A stretch of 64,000 nt of DNA. Origin: Ancylostoma caninum. Taxonomy: Eukaryota > Nematoda > Chromadorea > Rhabditida > Ancylostomatidae. The position numbers and the translations under genes are program-made. Positions 13,601 to 22,700 of this stretch are shown here, one piece after another. Numbering within the stretch: position 1 is the stretch's first letter; the number at the start of each line of letters is the position of its first letter. The DNA lies in NCBI GenBank assembly GCA_037903475.1, contig JBAJFG010000046.1, positions 1 through 64,000 of the forward strand, written 5' to 3'. Under the pieces are notes generated by a model. The model was given only the letters and a program-made list of their open reading frames with translations, was not told the DNA's origin and did not search any database.

Positions 13601-16600
13601 TAGTGTTAGGGTTGCCTGCATTTGCGGGGAATATGTACTACTGTGAATATGGCGCTGCATTTCTGCTAATCTTATATGAGCGGATTTCGGTTTTTGTGGG
13701 GGTTCGGTTCTATTTTATATCATTTTTGTTGTTTGAACAGCCTAAATGTACTCAATGCATAGTGAAAAGACGTGATTTGTTGTGTCTTTTCTATTCTTCC
13801 TTTTATAAAAAGCCATAAGCGCACACGTGTGTTCCGCGAAAATCCAGCGCTGCTTCCGTGTTGTTTCACTGCATCTCCGCCCCACGGCTCAGCGCTCATT
13901 GATTACACCTGCGCTTGTGTTGTTTGTCCATGGAGAAGCATGCTTATCCCAGCGACATCAACGTTCCGTGAGCAAAGAACGTGCGAGTGTGTGGATGCTG
14001 GGGCGAAGGCGAAAAAACAGGATATTTCAGGGAAAATTGAAATTATTTAGATAAGAGTTGAGGAAGTGGAGTGTCTATGATGTTATATCGAGAAGAGTTG
14101 GGAACAATTTAGGTTTTCTGGATTGCTTATAGGCTGAGGGAGTGGCCAAGTGCCTCATTGAGGGGGTTCACATTGCCAGGAAAGTGTTGTCCTATGATTT
14201 CTGCTTCGTCAGGGTTAGCAGAAGAGATTCCTTATCATCACACTTTATTGTGACTCAACTATGGTTGGTAAATTGGTGAGTAATCCATGAGTCATTCCTT
14301 TTGCCCGTAAATAGGGTGTGGAATCTAATCATAGATGGAGTAAGTCATGCAGTGGTGTTCATGACAAAGGCTGTGGTGCAATAAACTGAGGGTTTCCACG
14401 GGGTTTTTCTCATGGATCTCATGGATCATGGACCCTTCGGATCAGCCTGTCTTATGGTCGTTTTTCTCTCAGGATTGATAGGTACCTCTCGGATATTATT
14501 TGAGACCCAATTTAAACGACGATAAGGGCCCAGAAGCGTCATCGGTATTACCCATGGTAAACATGTTGACTAACCCAGGTTTACCTTCTACCTGGCACCC
14601 ATCTATATCTTTACACATGGTAGAAGTGTCAACCTGCTCGGGTTTATCCTCTACCTAGCACCCATCTATATGTTTACCCATGGGTAGCAGCTGGGTCGTT
14701 GATACTCAGCTGCTACTCATTAGTATGAGATTAGCCATAATTTACGTCTAGTCGTTTTTCACTGTGTATATTTTCTAATAAGCGTAGCATACGCGAAAGA
14801 AAGCGGCCAAACGATCAAAACGACGCGTCATCTGTCGCCGTATTCGTCTGTGCGGACGTACGTAAGTGCGCAAAAAGTGTCTTACGTTGTTGGGCTTGTT
14901 GTCCGATGAATGTCATGACCTGTACGCCGGCACAATTTACGAGGTACACGCAGCGTTGAGCGTACGAGGCGAGGCGATTGTAAGAGTCAACGTTTGTGGC
15001 GCGGCCCTCAGCAGCAGCAGGTCGGCGAGCGTTGTTCTCTGTCAACAAACCGTCTTCGCACGCTGCGACCGGCTCGTTTTTTCACGCCCTCATTTTGCAA
15101 ATTGAGGCCAGCGTTAGTGCGTTTCGGCGAAGATGCGCGGAGGATTCAGCGATGTGTTTTGTGGCGGGGATCAGATGCGTGATGTTGGGATGATTTGGGT
15201 AGTTCGAAAGGATTTCCCCTCCATATTTTGTGAGTTCTTGCTTTGGGTATAGGGATATAGTGCGATGATGGTAGAACACAACCCCGCTCCACCCCCCCCC
15301 CTTTCTCGGGCAGCAAAAATGCAACTTTCCCTAGCCAGCAAAATTATTACGACCCCCACGCCCTGTTTTTATCATACTTATTGTCGAACAATGCATCATC
15401 GATCCTATTCGAACTCGAATATTCGGTTTTGAATGGATCGAAAATTGGGGTGGTCGGAAAAAGTGATGAAGCCCATAAAATGAGAGAGAGAAGGTCTAGA
15501 AGTTTTTCTGTTTTTCGAGTACTCGGGTTCTCGAATAGAAAGGTTTCATGCATTGCTGAGGTTACCCATGGTAAACATGTTAACGTACCCAAATTTACCC
15601 CCTACCCGGCTTCCACCAACATGTTTACCCTTCCGTGACATTGTTTATACCCGGCTGCGAGCCATGAGTAATCCTTCCAAAGATGCATCTGTGCCCTGGA
15701 TTATTGATAGGATTAGTTGAACTATTCGCTTTTTATTTGGTTATTCTCTATTTCGTCCGTGAACGAGTCTGAAAAAATGAAGGAAATCTTAGTAGCCTTG
15801 CATCCTGGCTTACCACTACATAAGGACTCCAGTGAAGTTACTACTTGTTAGATGTATATTCCAGGAACATTTTGCCCTGAATGAAAAAGCGGTTGTTTGC
15901 GACATTTCATGAACTGCCGCCGCGCCCAATGGCAGTACATTGATGTATGTCGCTGGGTCGCACGCGCGCCGAGCGCAGCAAAAAGTCGTCTAGCACTTAG
16001 AAGTGCGCGCGTCGGCACCGCGTTGTTGTTTATGTTGTTGGACAACCTGTTAATGGGATTATCGATTCAGCGTGGGGTTACAGTCTGTAGAGGGATTTGA
16101 ACTGTAAATACTGCTTGTGTTGAGCATGATTAACTGCAAGATTTGGTCTGATTTTGATCTGATTGCGTGGTTTGGACAGTACAGACGAAGGGCTAGGTGG
16201 TGATCTACTGAAACTTAGGAAATTTTTTCCAGAGAGAGCTGCATGAGAATTTTGTGAAAGTTTGTGGGAGACGTAGAAGCTGTGATAGTCTGGATAGTGT
16301 CTGGCAGGTGGTAATGGTAGTCTTGAAGTGAGTACAGAAGAATTCCCTGGAGAATTTCTAAGAGTTGTAACGCTGCATCCTTAATCTGGTTGCGCACTTC
16401 CTGATTGGCTGGGCGGTTCATGTGGGCGTGGGCGCACTCTAATGAGTGGACGCTTGAAAATCGCAACCAGTCACAGCGATCTTACGTCGAGATGAGCAAT
16501 CGCGAACGCAACATGGCCTTCCAAAACGAGTTTTAGTACATACACAGTGCGGGAAATAGATATTGATTGACTAACTATATTTTCTTTTTTCAGAATGCAG

Positions 16601-18654
16601 TCCGACACAACCTATCGTTACACAAATGCTTCCAACGTGTTGAGCAAAACGTGAAAGGAGCAGTGTGGACTGTGGATGATAGTGAATTCTACCGTAGACG
16701 ACCTCAACGTACGGCGGCCACACGAAGTCAGCCTAATACGCCATTGCCGGAAGAGGTGAGTAGTGTTTATCGATTCCTTTTTTTTTCGTTTCTGATCTAC
16801 CAGCTTGTTTTGCTTTTGACCTTTTCCAAATTTAATAATTATTTTTTTAAAGATGTTGGCCCAACGACTCATTGATCAGACAGCGTTGAGCATGATGGAA
16901 AATCGAGCGGATGGCACAGGTCATCTTGTTGATAATGCATTGCTCAATGGTGGATTGGAAGGAGTTTTGTCTTTCTTAGGTGAGCATCTTGCCTTTTTTT
17001 GTTTTTTTTTTTCATTTTTATTAGTAGGATGAAACCTACTATCTGTTCCTGATTCATATCTTTCACTGGTGTTATTTCCAGCAAGCAGTGGTGACGGGAA
17101 TCCGCTCTCCCTACTGTCGGCTGCCGCAGCAGCTTCCGAACAAAGTTCATGTGCCGTAACGCCGAATCTATTGGTCAAGGATGAACCACGTGATGCTCCA
17201 ATGGAAATTGATGCAATGGCACAAGCAACCCAGATGCAGAATCATCTGAATGGCCGATTGGGTGTGTTTATGTTTCCATCAATTTCTCAATTGCAATTTG
17301 GGGCGGCTAGATGGCGTTCTGCGGGACTTGTTATTCTGCACTGTTTGTTTGCATGTTGATGTGTTTGTTCAGCGTTAGTCATATGTGGAATTGATTAGAT
17401 GGCATATGCAACGTGAGATAAAGAAAAATATGTTGTCCAAATAGGGAAAGCGACGGACGCATTTGTTCTTTTGTGATGAGTAATTGCTGACAGATATGAT
17501 TTCCCATTTCTGGGAAAGCGGTACCCTTGTGTGTTTGACTCTCTAGTATAGGGTTAGAGTTTACAGTTCCCTCAAGCGGAAGTGCTAAGGGTTAACCCAG
17601 CAGATAGAAATTAAATCTATCTGGTTTGAAGCTGGGCCTAACGCATTGCTGCGTACTACATACGCCATTTTTGCCCTACGGTCCGCGAAGCTCTGAGGTT
17701 TCCGTTCGTTGCTCTACTAGAAAATTCACGCATCAACTCTCCGGAGTCACAACGGCGAAAATGGATAAGATGTTGGGCTACTGGCGATGGTCAAGGGTTC
17801 GAATCCCGCCACTGCCGACTGTTTTGCCCTTTCCAAAATCTTTTTCTTGAGAACCGAAACGCGTGTTTGCATGTTGTACCACTTGCTAACTTTAGCGTCA
17901 AACTAGATGGGTTTCGTTCCGTTTGGGTTAGCCTTCTGCGTGCACTTTGTTGGTTAGGCCGAGGATCTTCAACTAGTGAGATTTTGAGGGGGAATGTTTG
18001 TTGTTAAATTTCATTCATTTAAAGGCAGCAAGAGCCGAAATCCTCGACTTCGAGCTGAGGAACGGGTGGTGAAGTACAGACTGAGCACCTCATAAATATG
18101 AAACGAACACAGACAATGATGGCTTACCTGCAGAGAAAATGGAACATTCGTCGCGAACACGCCTGGCCGTGTTCGCGCGCGGACGAGTTTTCCCCGGCCC
18201 CAAAAGCCATTGTGGCGCCTGGCTTGGTGCATGTGGTCAGTGCTCCTGTGAATTCAACGCATTTCGTAGTCCTTTTGCGCCAAAACCACGCGCTGCAATG
18301 GCTTTTGGGGCCGGGGAAAACTCGTCCGCACGCGAACACGGCCTTGCGTGTTCGCGACAGCAGTTCCATTTTCTCTGCAGGTAAGCCATCATTGTCTGTG
18401 TTCGTTTCACATTTATGATGTGCTGACTCTGTACTTCACCACCGGCACCTCAGCTCGGAGTCGAGGATTTCGGCTCTTGCTGCCTTTAACTCCAATACAC
18501 TTCATTTAGGAAATGAGGAAGTTTCTGTGATTTATTTCCGTGATTTTCAGAGGTCCACGATCCAGATGCAACCCCTCCGGCCGAGGATGAAGCCAGGCTG
18601 GTTGTGGATGAACAACCCCAGCCACCCACGCCAACGGTAGCGTCAAGTTGCTGA
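1228..18654 (+). CDS. fkh-7: FoxP-subfamily forkhead transcription factor, 3' nine exons (5' incomplete)
   Basis: Nuclear sequence-specific transcription factor, normally a dimer. Joined exons: 1228-1622, 3190-3334, 3405-3497, 12050-12246, 13129-13291, 16594-16755, 16853-16979, 17082-17261, 18551-18654 (521 residues; phases agree at all eight junctions). Numbering this fragment from 1: a C2H2 finger (Cys104, Cys109, His122, His127), a leucine zipper (about 133-170, [12 protein letters not shown]), then the forkhead domain (about 278-380) with [32 protein letters not shown] and recognition helix [13 protein letters not shown]. Finger, zipper and forkhead in that order define FoxP. An intron between TWK and NAV splits the forkhead. 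VKDEP near residue 450 fits a sumoylation consensus. The stop is TGA at 18652. The C. elegans symbol is by subfamily match. The N-terminus is missing. Introns total about 16 kb and hold many repeats. Confidence 0.93.
3190..3334 (+). CDS. fkh-7: FoxP exon with leucine zipper
   Basis: The acceptor TCTTAG ends at 3189, the donor AAG/GTAAAC follows 3334, and phase runs 2 to 0. It completes the Arg codon split from the finger exon, then encodes [17 protein letters not shown] and [12 protein letters not shown]. This matches the FOXP dimerisation zipper that directly follows the finger. Confidence 0.92.
3405..3497 (+). CDS. fkh-7: FoxP linker exon
   Basis: A 31-codon in-phase exon after a 70-bp intron (TTTAG acceptor, CAG/GTGTG donor). 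It encodes a Ser/Pro-rich linker ([17 protein letters not shown]) between zipper and forkhead. It has no domain of its own; the call rests on phase, spacing and SP-rich composition. Confidence 0.78.
5640..6190. other. CpG-rich island with CAG/CGT trinucleotide runs in FoxP intron
   Basis: An abrupt rise in G+C inside an AT-rich intron. Near 5880-5930 there are short CAG, CGG and CGT trinucleotide runs, and scattered GTACGTA and CAGCAG words. Open frames exist on both strands but encode low-complexity Arg, Ala and Ser runs, so no protein is called. It could be a regulatory element or an old insertion. Confidence 0.4.
10260..10960. other. CpG-rich island with short hairpins in FoxP intron
   Basis: A GC-rich stretch containing a perfect 9-bp-arm hairpin with a 3-base loop at 10885-10905 (CACCCAGCT / AGCTGGGTG) and an 8-bp inverted pair at 10932-10939 and 10953-10960 (GTTCCATG / CATGGAAC). 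No coding pattern is convincing. Confidence 0.4.
11527..11645. repeat. Palindromic dispersed repeat, copy A
   Basis: It begins GGCCGACATGCGTCATTGAG and ends GGGTAATCTCATCCATGCAT followed by CGGCC, so the ends are inverted copies of one another. Internal words GTTAACG and GGGTAAATTTG recur in the other copies. It is the first of at least nine related copies. Confidence 0.8.
12050..12246 (+). CDS. fkh-7: FoxP exon preceding the forkhead domain
   Basis: The acceptor CTTTTAG ends at 12049 and the donor AG/GTAAGA follows 12246 (phase 0 to 2). It encodes a Ser/Thr/Pro-rich stretch, then [20 protein letters not shown]. That end matches the conserved FOXP segment (RRRYSDKxxxPISSDIAxN) just before the forkhead. 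Confidence 0.93.
12480..12690. repeat. CG-rich repeat with perfect 19-bp palindrome
   Basis: It contains GATGTCGCGTCGCGACATC at 12531-12549, a perfect palindrome of 9-bp arms around one base. A second TGTCGCGTCGCGACGATGG occurs near 12670. The word GATGTCGCGTCGCGA recurs near 43423, indicating a dispersed CG-rich family. Confidence 0.6.
13129..13291 (+). CDS. fkh-7: FoxP exon, N-terminal half of the forkhead domain
   Basis: The acceptor TTTACAG ends at 13128 and the donor AAG/GTACGG follows 13291 (phase 2 to 0). It encodes [54 protein letters not shown]: helices 1 and 2 and the FoxP-typical hinge. Confidence 0.96.
14527..14735. repeat. Palindromic dispersed repeat, copy B
   Basis: A longer variant with an internal partial duplication. 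CCCATGGTAAACATGTTGAC at 14551 and TATATGTTTACCCATGGGTA near 14669 flank two copies of a CTACCT(A/G)GCACCCATCTATAT block. It carries GTAAACA at 14557 and TGTTTAC at 14671. Confidence 0.8.
14800..15180. other. CpG-rich island in FoxP forkhead-splitting intron
   Basis: A GC-rich segment with repeated ACGTACGT-like and CAGCAG words inside the 3.3-kb intron 13292-16593. No protein pattern was recognised on either strand. Confidence 0.35.
15548..15697. repeat. Palindromic dispersed repeat, copy C
   Basis: It shares about 150 bp with copy D in inverted orientation: GAGGTTACCCATGGTAAACA at one end, then ACCCAAATTTACCC, CCAACATGTTTACCC and a GATGCATC-like end. It contains GTAAACA (15571) and TGTTTAC (15622). 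Confidence 0.8.
16594..16755 (+). CDS. fkh-7: FoxP exon, recognition helix half of the forkhead domain
   Basis: The acceptor TTTTTTCAG ends at 16593 and the donor GAG/GTGAGT follows 16755; phase 0. It encodes [13 protein letters not shown] (DNA-recognition helix) then [19 protein letters not shown] (wing region). The Arg and His of RHN that contact DNA are retained. One residue is inserted relative to human FOXP between RVE and NVKG. Confidence 0.96.
16853..16979 (+). CDS. fkh-7: FoxP C-terminal exon (1)
   Basis: The acceptor TTTTTTTAAAG ends at 16852 and the donor G/GTGAGC follows 16979 (phase 0 to 1). It encodes [18 protein letters not shown] and [10 protein letters not shown]. It follows the forkhead exon after only 97 bp. 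Confidence 0.85.
17082..17261 (+). CDS. fkh-7: FoxP C-terminal exon (2) with sumoylation-like motif
   Basis: The acceptor TTTCCAG ends at 17081 and the donor G/GTGTGT follows 17261 (phase 1 to 1). It encodes an Ala/Ser-rich segment and [16 protein letters not shown], where V-K-D-E fits the psi-K-x-E sumoylation consensus, an acidic tail feature known in FOXP proteins. Confidence 0.85.
17754..17825 (+). other. tRNA-like fragment with intact B box (SINE or pseudo-tRNA)
   Basis: GGTTCGAATCC at 17796-17806 is a perfect pol III B box. It is preceded by a D-arm-like GGCGAAAATGGATAAG reminiscent of tRNA-Arg. I cannot draw a proper acceptor or anticodon stem, and only three base pairs form in the T stem. 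It is therefore best read as a pseudogene or SINE head, not a functional tRNA. Confidence 0.35.
18019..18489. mobile_element. 463-bp fold-back MITE flanked by TTAA, in the last FoxP intron
   Basis: The body 18023-18485 has TTAA on both sides, read as a target duplication. The ends are inverted copies (AGGCAGCAAGAGCCGAAATC at the left; its complement at the right), and homology continues inward about 200 bp per arm with few mismatches. The loop near 18230-18290 is unique. Open frames on both strands (for example 18139-18384 plus and 18124-18369 minus) resemble each other only because the arms are inverted repeats. TTAA target choice is typical of piggyBac-type transposition, but no transposase is present. 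The end AGGCAG is shared with the element at 58346-58767. Confidence 0.85.
18551..18654 (+). CDS. fkh-7: FoxP terminal exon
   Basis: The acceptor GATTTTCAG ends at 18550, with phase 1 entry. It encodes [17 protein letters not shown] and a Pro-rich end ([12 protein letters not shown]), then TGA at 18652-18654. It sits 61 bp beyond the TTAA-flanked fold-back element in the preceding intron. Confidence 0.83.
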
Positions 18655-19417
18655 CAGCGCTAAGTAGCTTGGCTTTTTGCCAAATTAGCTGTCACCCGAA
18701 ATGCGGAATGGGGACCGCTCCAAGAACTCCTGGCCGGTTAGCTTCTTGGAGGCTGTCATTCCTTTTCCTTGCGTTTTTTTTCCGTCGATGGATTCTGATA
18801 TTCTGTGGTTCCACGAACTTTCAGATGATGTTTTTTGTATCTGGTGTATTGATCATTATTGTGATGTTTTAAACTCATTTTTCTCTTTGTTTTCATTTTT
18901 CATTTTCGTTTTTTTTCCTGCTTTTTAATATTATTTTTTCGTGAATGTATTATTCTCTACTGTTCTCATTCTCAAAAATCCGCAAGCGTATCGCCACATA
19001 TATTCCAAACAATATCATTCATTCAGGGCATGTTTCATTTGTCTGTCTTCTCCAATTTTTGTGCGAGTTGTCCCTCCCCCTACCATTGTGTCGATTGTCT
19101 TAAATGTGAAACATTCAACACGCGCTAGTTTTATTTCATTGCACATATAAGTAAATACTATGATTATATGACGAATTGTGACAGTTGTCCGCCGATGTCG
19201 TTGGGTCTCAGGATATTGTTTGTGTGTGTAATTTTTCTCTGTCTCAGACCTTTCTTTGCGGATTTTTTTCTTAAATTTAAGGTAGCATATAGACTTTATT
19301 TGTGGGGCGCAGCGCCCCGATCCACACATTACCAAGATGCACATCCCTCGATCTCAACCGGGTTACCCTTCTCTCCTGTTACCATTGTTGATGCCTTGTT
19401 AACAACCTCAGATTTTG

Positions 19418-19423
19418 AATAAA
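19418..19423 (+). terminator. Poly(A) signal AATAAA for the FoxP transcript
   Basis: It is the only canonical AATAAA I see between the FoxP stop (18654) and the rab-28 start (19739). It gives a 3' UTR near 780 bases and leaves only about 300 bases to the next start codon. Confidence 0.6.
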
Positions 19424-19738
19424 TTTATTTTTAAAGCTAGTTTTTGTGTGATACAGTGTATATAGAGGCTCCGAAGGCCTTAGCGATCCTGTGGAATTTA
19501 AAATGAGCTGAGAAGCTGCTGGGATGCAAGGTTTCTTAATAGTGAATGAGTTGAGTTGAGGCCGGTTACCATGGTGATCTCCGCTGGCGGTCGGTGTTGG
19601 GACCGCGTCCGTGTGGATTCCGCATCTGCCTCAAGTACGCTGTGATTCCTCCAGTTCTATGTTCTGAATATACCCCGTGCGAGGTTCACAGGGTTCAGGA
19701 AGCCTAACCAGTACCACTATTAGTGCTCATCTCGTGGA

Positions 19739-19786
19739 ATGTCCGATGAGGATGCTGAAACCGCAGCCGAGGAGGTTGTATTGAAG
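19739..19786 (+). CDS. rab-28: rab-28 exon 1
   Basis: ATG at 19739; 16 codons ending AAG/GTAATT, phase 0. MSDEDAETAAEEVVLK joins directly to IVVCGDG in exon 2, matching the human start. Acidic residues precede beta strand 1, as in other RAB28 proteins. Confidence 0.92.
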
Positions 19787-22700
19787 GTAATTGTGTGGTT
19801 TATTTACAGAAATGGGGCAGTGGTTATGTCATAGAAAGTTAATGAAGTAATGAATATCCGTACTTTCACGCAAAATTTTACATCTTTTTCTTTTTTTTTT
19901 TCATTGTGATTTTCTTACAAGAAGGAACTCTGAATAACGAAAATCCCGCGAAGTTTATGTTCTGGGTCATACACATAAGCTACCGTACGTGACTACACCT
20001 AGGACCTAGTCCTGCTCTTCTTCTCACTTGATTATTTTTCTAATTTATTTTATTTCTTCCATACCTGGGGGACAGAACAAAGCACTAGATATTTGCGAGA
20101 ATTCGACTTTCTGACCTGGATGGAAAGTGGTAGTTCTCGGGTTTTTGCTTTTTTTTCGAATATTGGAGTTTTTAAATAGGGAGGGTTTTATTCAGGAAAT
20201 AAATAGACGTATAGATCAAATAAACAAAAAGCAATAAAAGCACGGAAAATTCCTGTGAAAATGATATTATTCAATAAAACGCACGTTTATATATCATCGT
20301 AACTTCGCTCCGATATTGGCCGAAGAGCGCGTTTTCTTTTATTCTTAACAGAACTGTTCAGGTGTGGTGTAATTAGTGGAGGTGATGATTGCCGGAAGCG
20401 AGGCTGTCTTTTCCCCTGTGGTCCTGACGTGTTTTATGACACTTCTGCTTTAGTTCATTGTTGGAAATTGTTTTCATTTCGAATCTATCATATGTTTGCC
20501 TACTTCAAAGATCAAACTATTGACTTTTGGCATTTGCGATGGGTTTTCAATGTTTCACATTTATTTTTGGTCTGAATGAACTTTTTTCGAGGAAAAAATC
20601 TCACTGTTTTCCTTGAGTTCCTAGGGATCAACTGCCACGCGAGAACTGATACCCATCGGAGTTCTGTTTGCATCCGATTGCATTGTAATGCCTTTTCTTT
20701 CTTGTTCTTACCCTTTCTTTCCTGCTATGGGAGATTACATGGAATTTATACATATTTGAAAGATAAATCAGGACACAATATCATTTCCTCATTCTTGGAA
20801 AATTTCGAGAGAGAAACTAATATTTTGTTCTTTTTGCCTTACCTACACGAGGAAGCTGTCTCGTTTCCAATAGGACATTCTCCTACTGGAACTATGAACA
20901 GCGGAAAATCCGTGGAAGATATGTTTTTACGATTGTCTGGTTTGAATTATAATGCTTCTTCTTCTGACGAAAACATTTGACAAACATTTTCGTAGCGCGA
21001 TGTTTTGAGAAGTGTGCTTTCAACTAGTTCCACTTGAGTGGCACTGGTGACGAATACGTCACTAGTGACGCAAACCGTGATATTTTTTGTCAAATGGATG
21101 GTCATATATGGAGGGTCGGAAAACACTTGGCAATTTGACGAATTTCTCTGCTCCGATATCGTTGTGTAATTGCACCATTTGAAGGGGACTCACATTATAT
21201 ATATATATTTGCTTCTCCTGTTTTGTGCAAAAAGGACTCGACTCCACAGAGGAAGTTTTCTTGCTTTTATCAGGATATGATGCAATTTCGTCCTTTATGG
21301 AATTTACCGGTTTTCCAATTATTCGAGTTCAATCTTGTGAAAACTAAATAAAAACTGCCAGACGAGAACTGGTCCCGAGCTTGCTCACCATGTCTTTATA
21401 GGATGTCACTTCGATCTACAGAGCTATCGGATAGATTTGCGCGATTTTCCCACCATTAATAAAGTTTTATGAGGGGTGGAAGGACGAGAGTTTGCGAGGA
21501 CGTGTCGGTTATGCATGGGTAACTCGTCCACCACAAGTAAACTCCGCCCAATATGTGACGGAGGTGATAGATGGGGTATGGGGTAGGGTCTGAACTTTAT
21601 ATATGGAAGCACTTTTGACGAGATAGTTTCGACGTATCTGCTAGATTTTAAGTACAGTTTCTTGCGAAAATGTTCGGAAAAGATAACCAGGTTCCAGTTC
21701 TCTCGCCTTTTCTGTAAATACCACATTTTTTACGGTTTTTTCTTTAAAAAAAGACAATGTTAGAGGAGTTTTATGTATGATAAAATGATAACCATTGTAT
21801 TTCTTCTGATAACTATGTGGGAAATCCAGAATCTTAACAAATAAACAGCTGGGCAAGAACAAAATAGCAAAGATATCCTTTGGAAGGTGGTAAAGATCAA
21901 ATTCATATGGTACAGAATTGCTGGATTTGAAGACTTCTAGGATAGTTAAAAGGACCAGAACGGGAAACTCGAGGTCAAGACCGCACAGAAATTTGATTGG
22001 TTGAATGCTAGGATTTTTTTTTGTTCTCCATGAATCTCTAAATTTTTGAGGGAGTAAAATATAAGACTTTTCACTTGTTGATGATATGAGAATTCCATGT
22101 GACAATATCGATTTTTGGAATAATTTGCAGGTTTATGGCAGTTTGTGCATGATTGGTGGGTTTGTCATCTATTGTTAGCCGCACGCGAACCTCCGTATTT
22201 TTTTCTGAAATTTGAATTGTTTTTTTTTCAATTTTTACAATTACCTGGCTTTCTCTAATAATTATTTTCTACCACTCCCTAAATTAATATCTGATAACTA
22301 CTTTTCATTTGTTTATTTGTTACCCTCTACAGTTATTCCACTGAGTTATTTATTTTCATTTACCTCCCTCAAGAATCTTTAACAGACTGGCACGTTGCCA
22401 AAATTGCAGCGCTCTGCGTCTCATGCACTGCCCCATGCTCTATGTACATATATCTCTGGCACTCAGCCATGTGTTAAGTAGATCTAAAATTTTTCAGATT
22501 GTCGTCTGTGGTGATGGTTCATCGGGTAAGACGAGTCTGTGTCAACGATTTGTGAAAGACACATTCGAACGATCGTATCATCAAGTACGTTAGCTTTTGA
22601 TTGCTCTAATTATCGTTAGGGGGCGGGGCATTTCCTAATTATTGTCATAGGGAATTTATGGGGTCAAAAATAGGCTAAAGCTAAGAATATTCTGCATTTT

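Noticed and set aside
17754..17825. Functional tRNA-Arg gene
   Set aside because: The B box is perfect but acceptor, anticodon and most of the T stem do not pair; kept only as a tRNA-like fragment.
18098..18418. Open frames on both strands with similar [20 protein letters not shown] text
   Set aside because: The similarity exists because the region is an inverted repeat; both are the fold-back element, not a gene pair.
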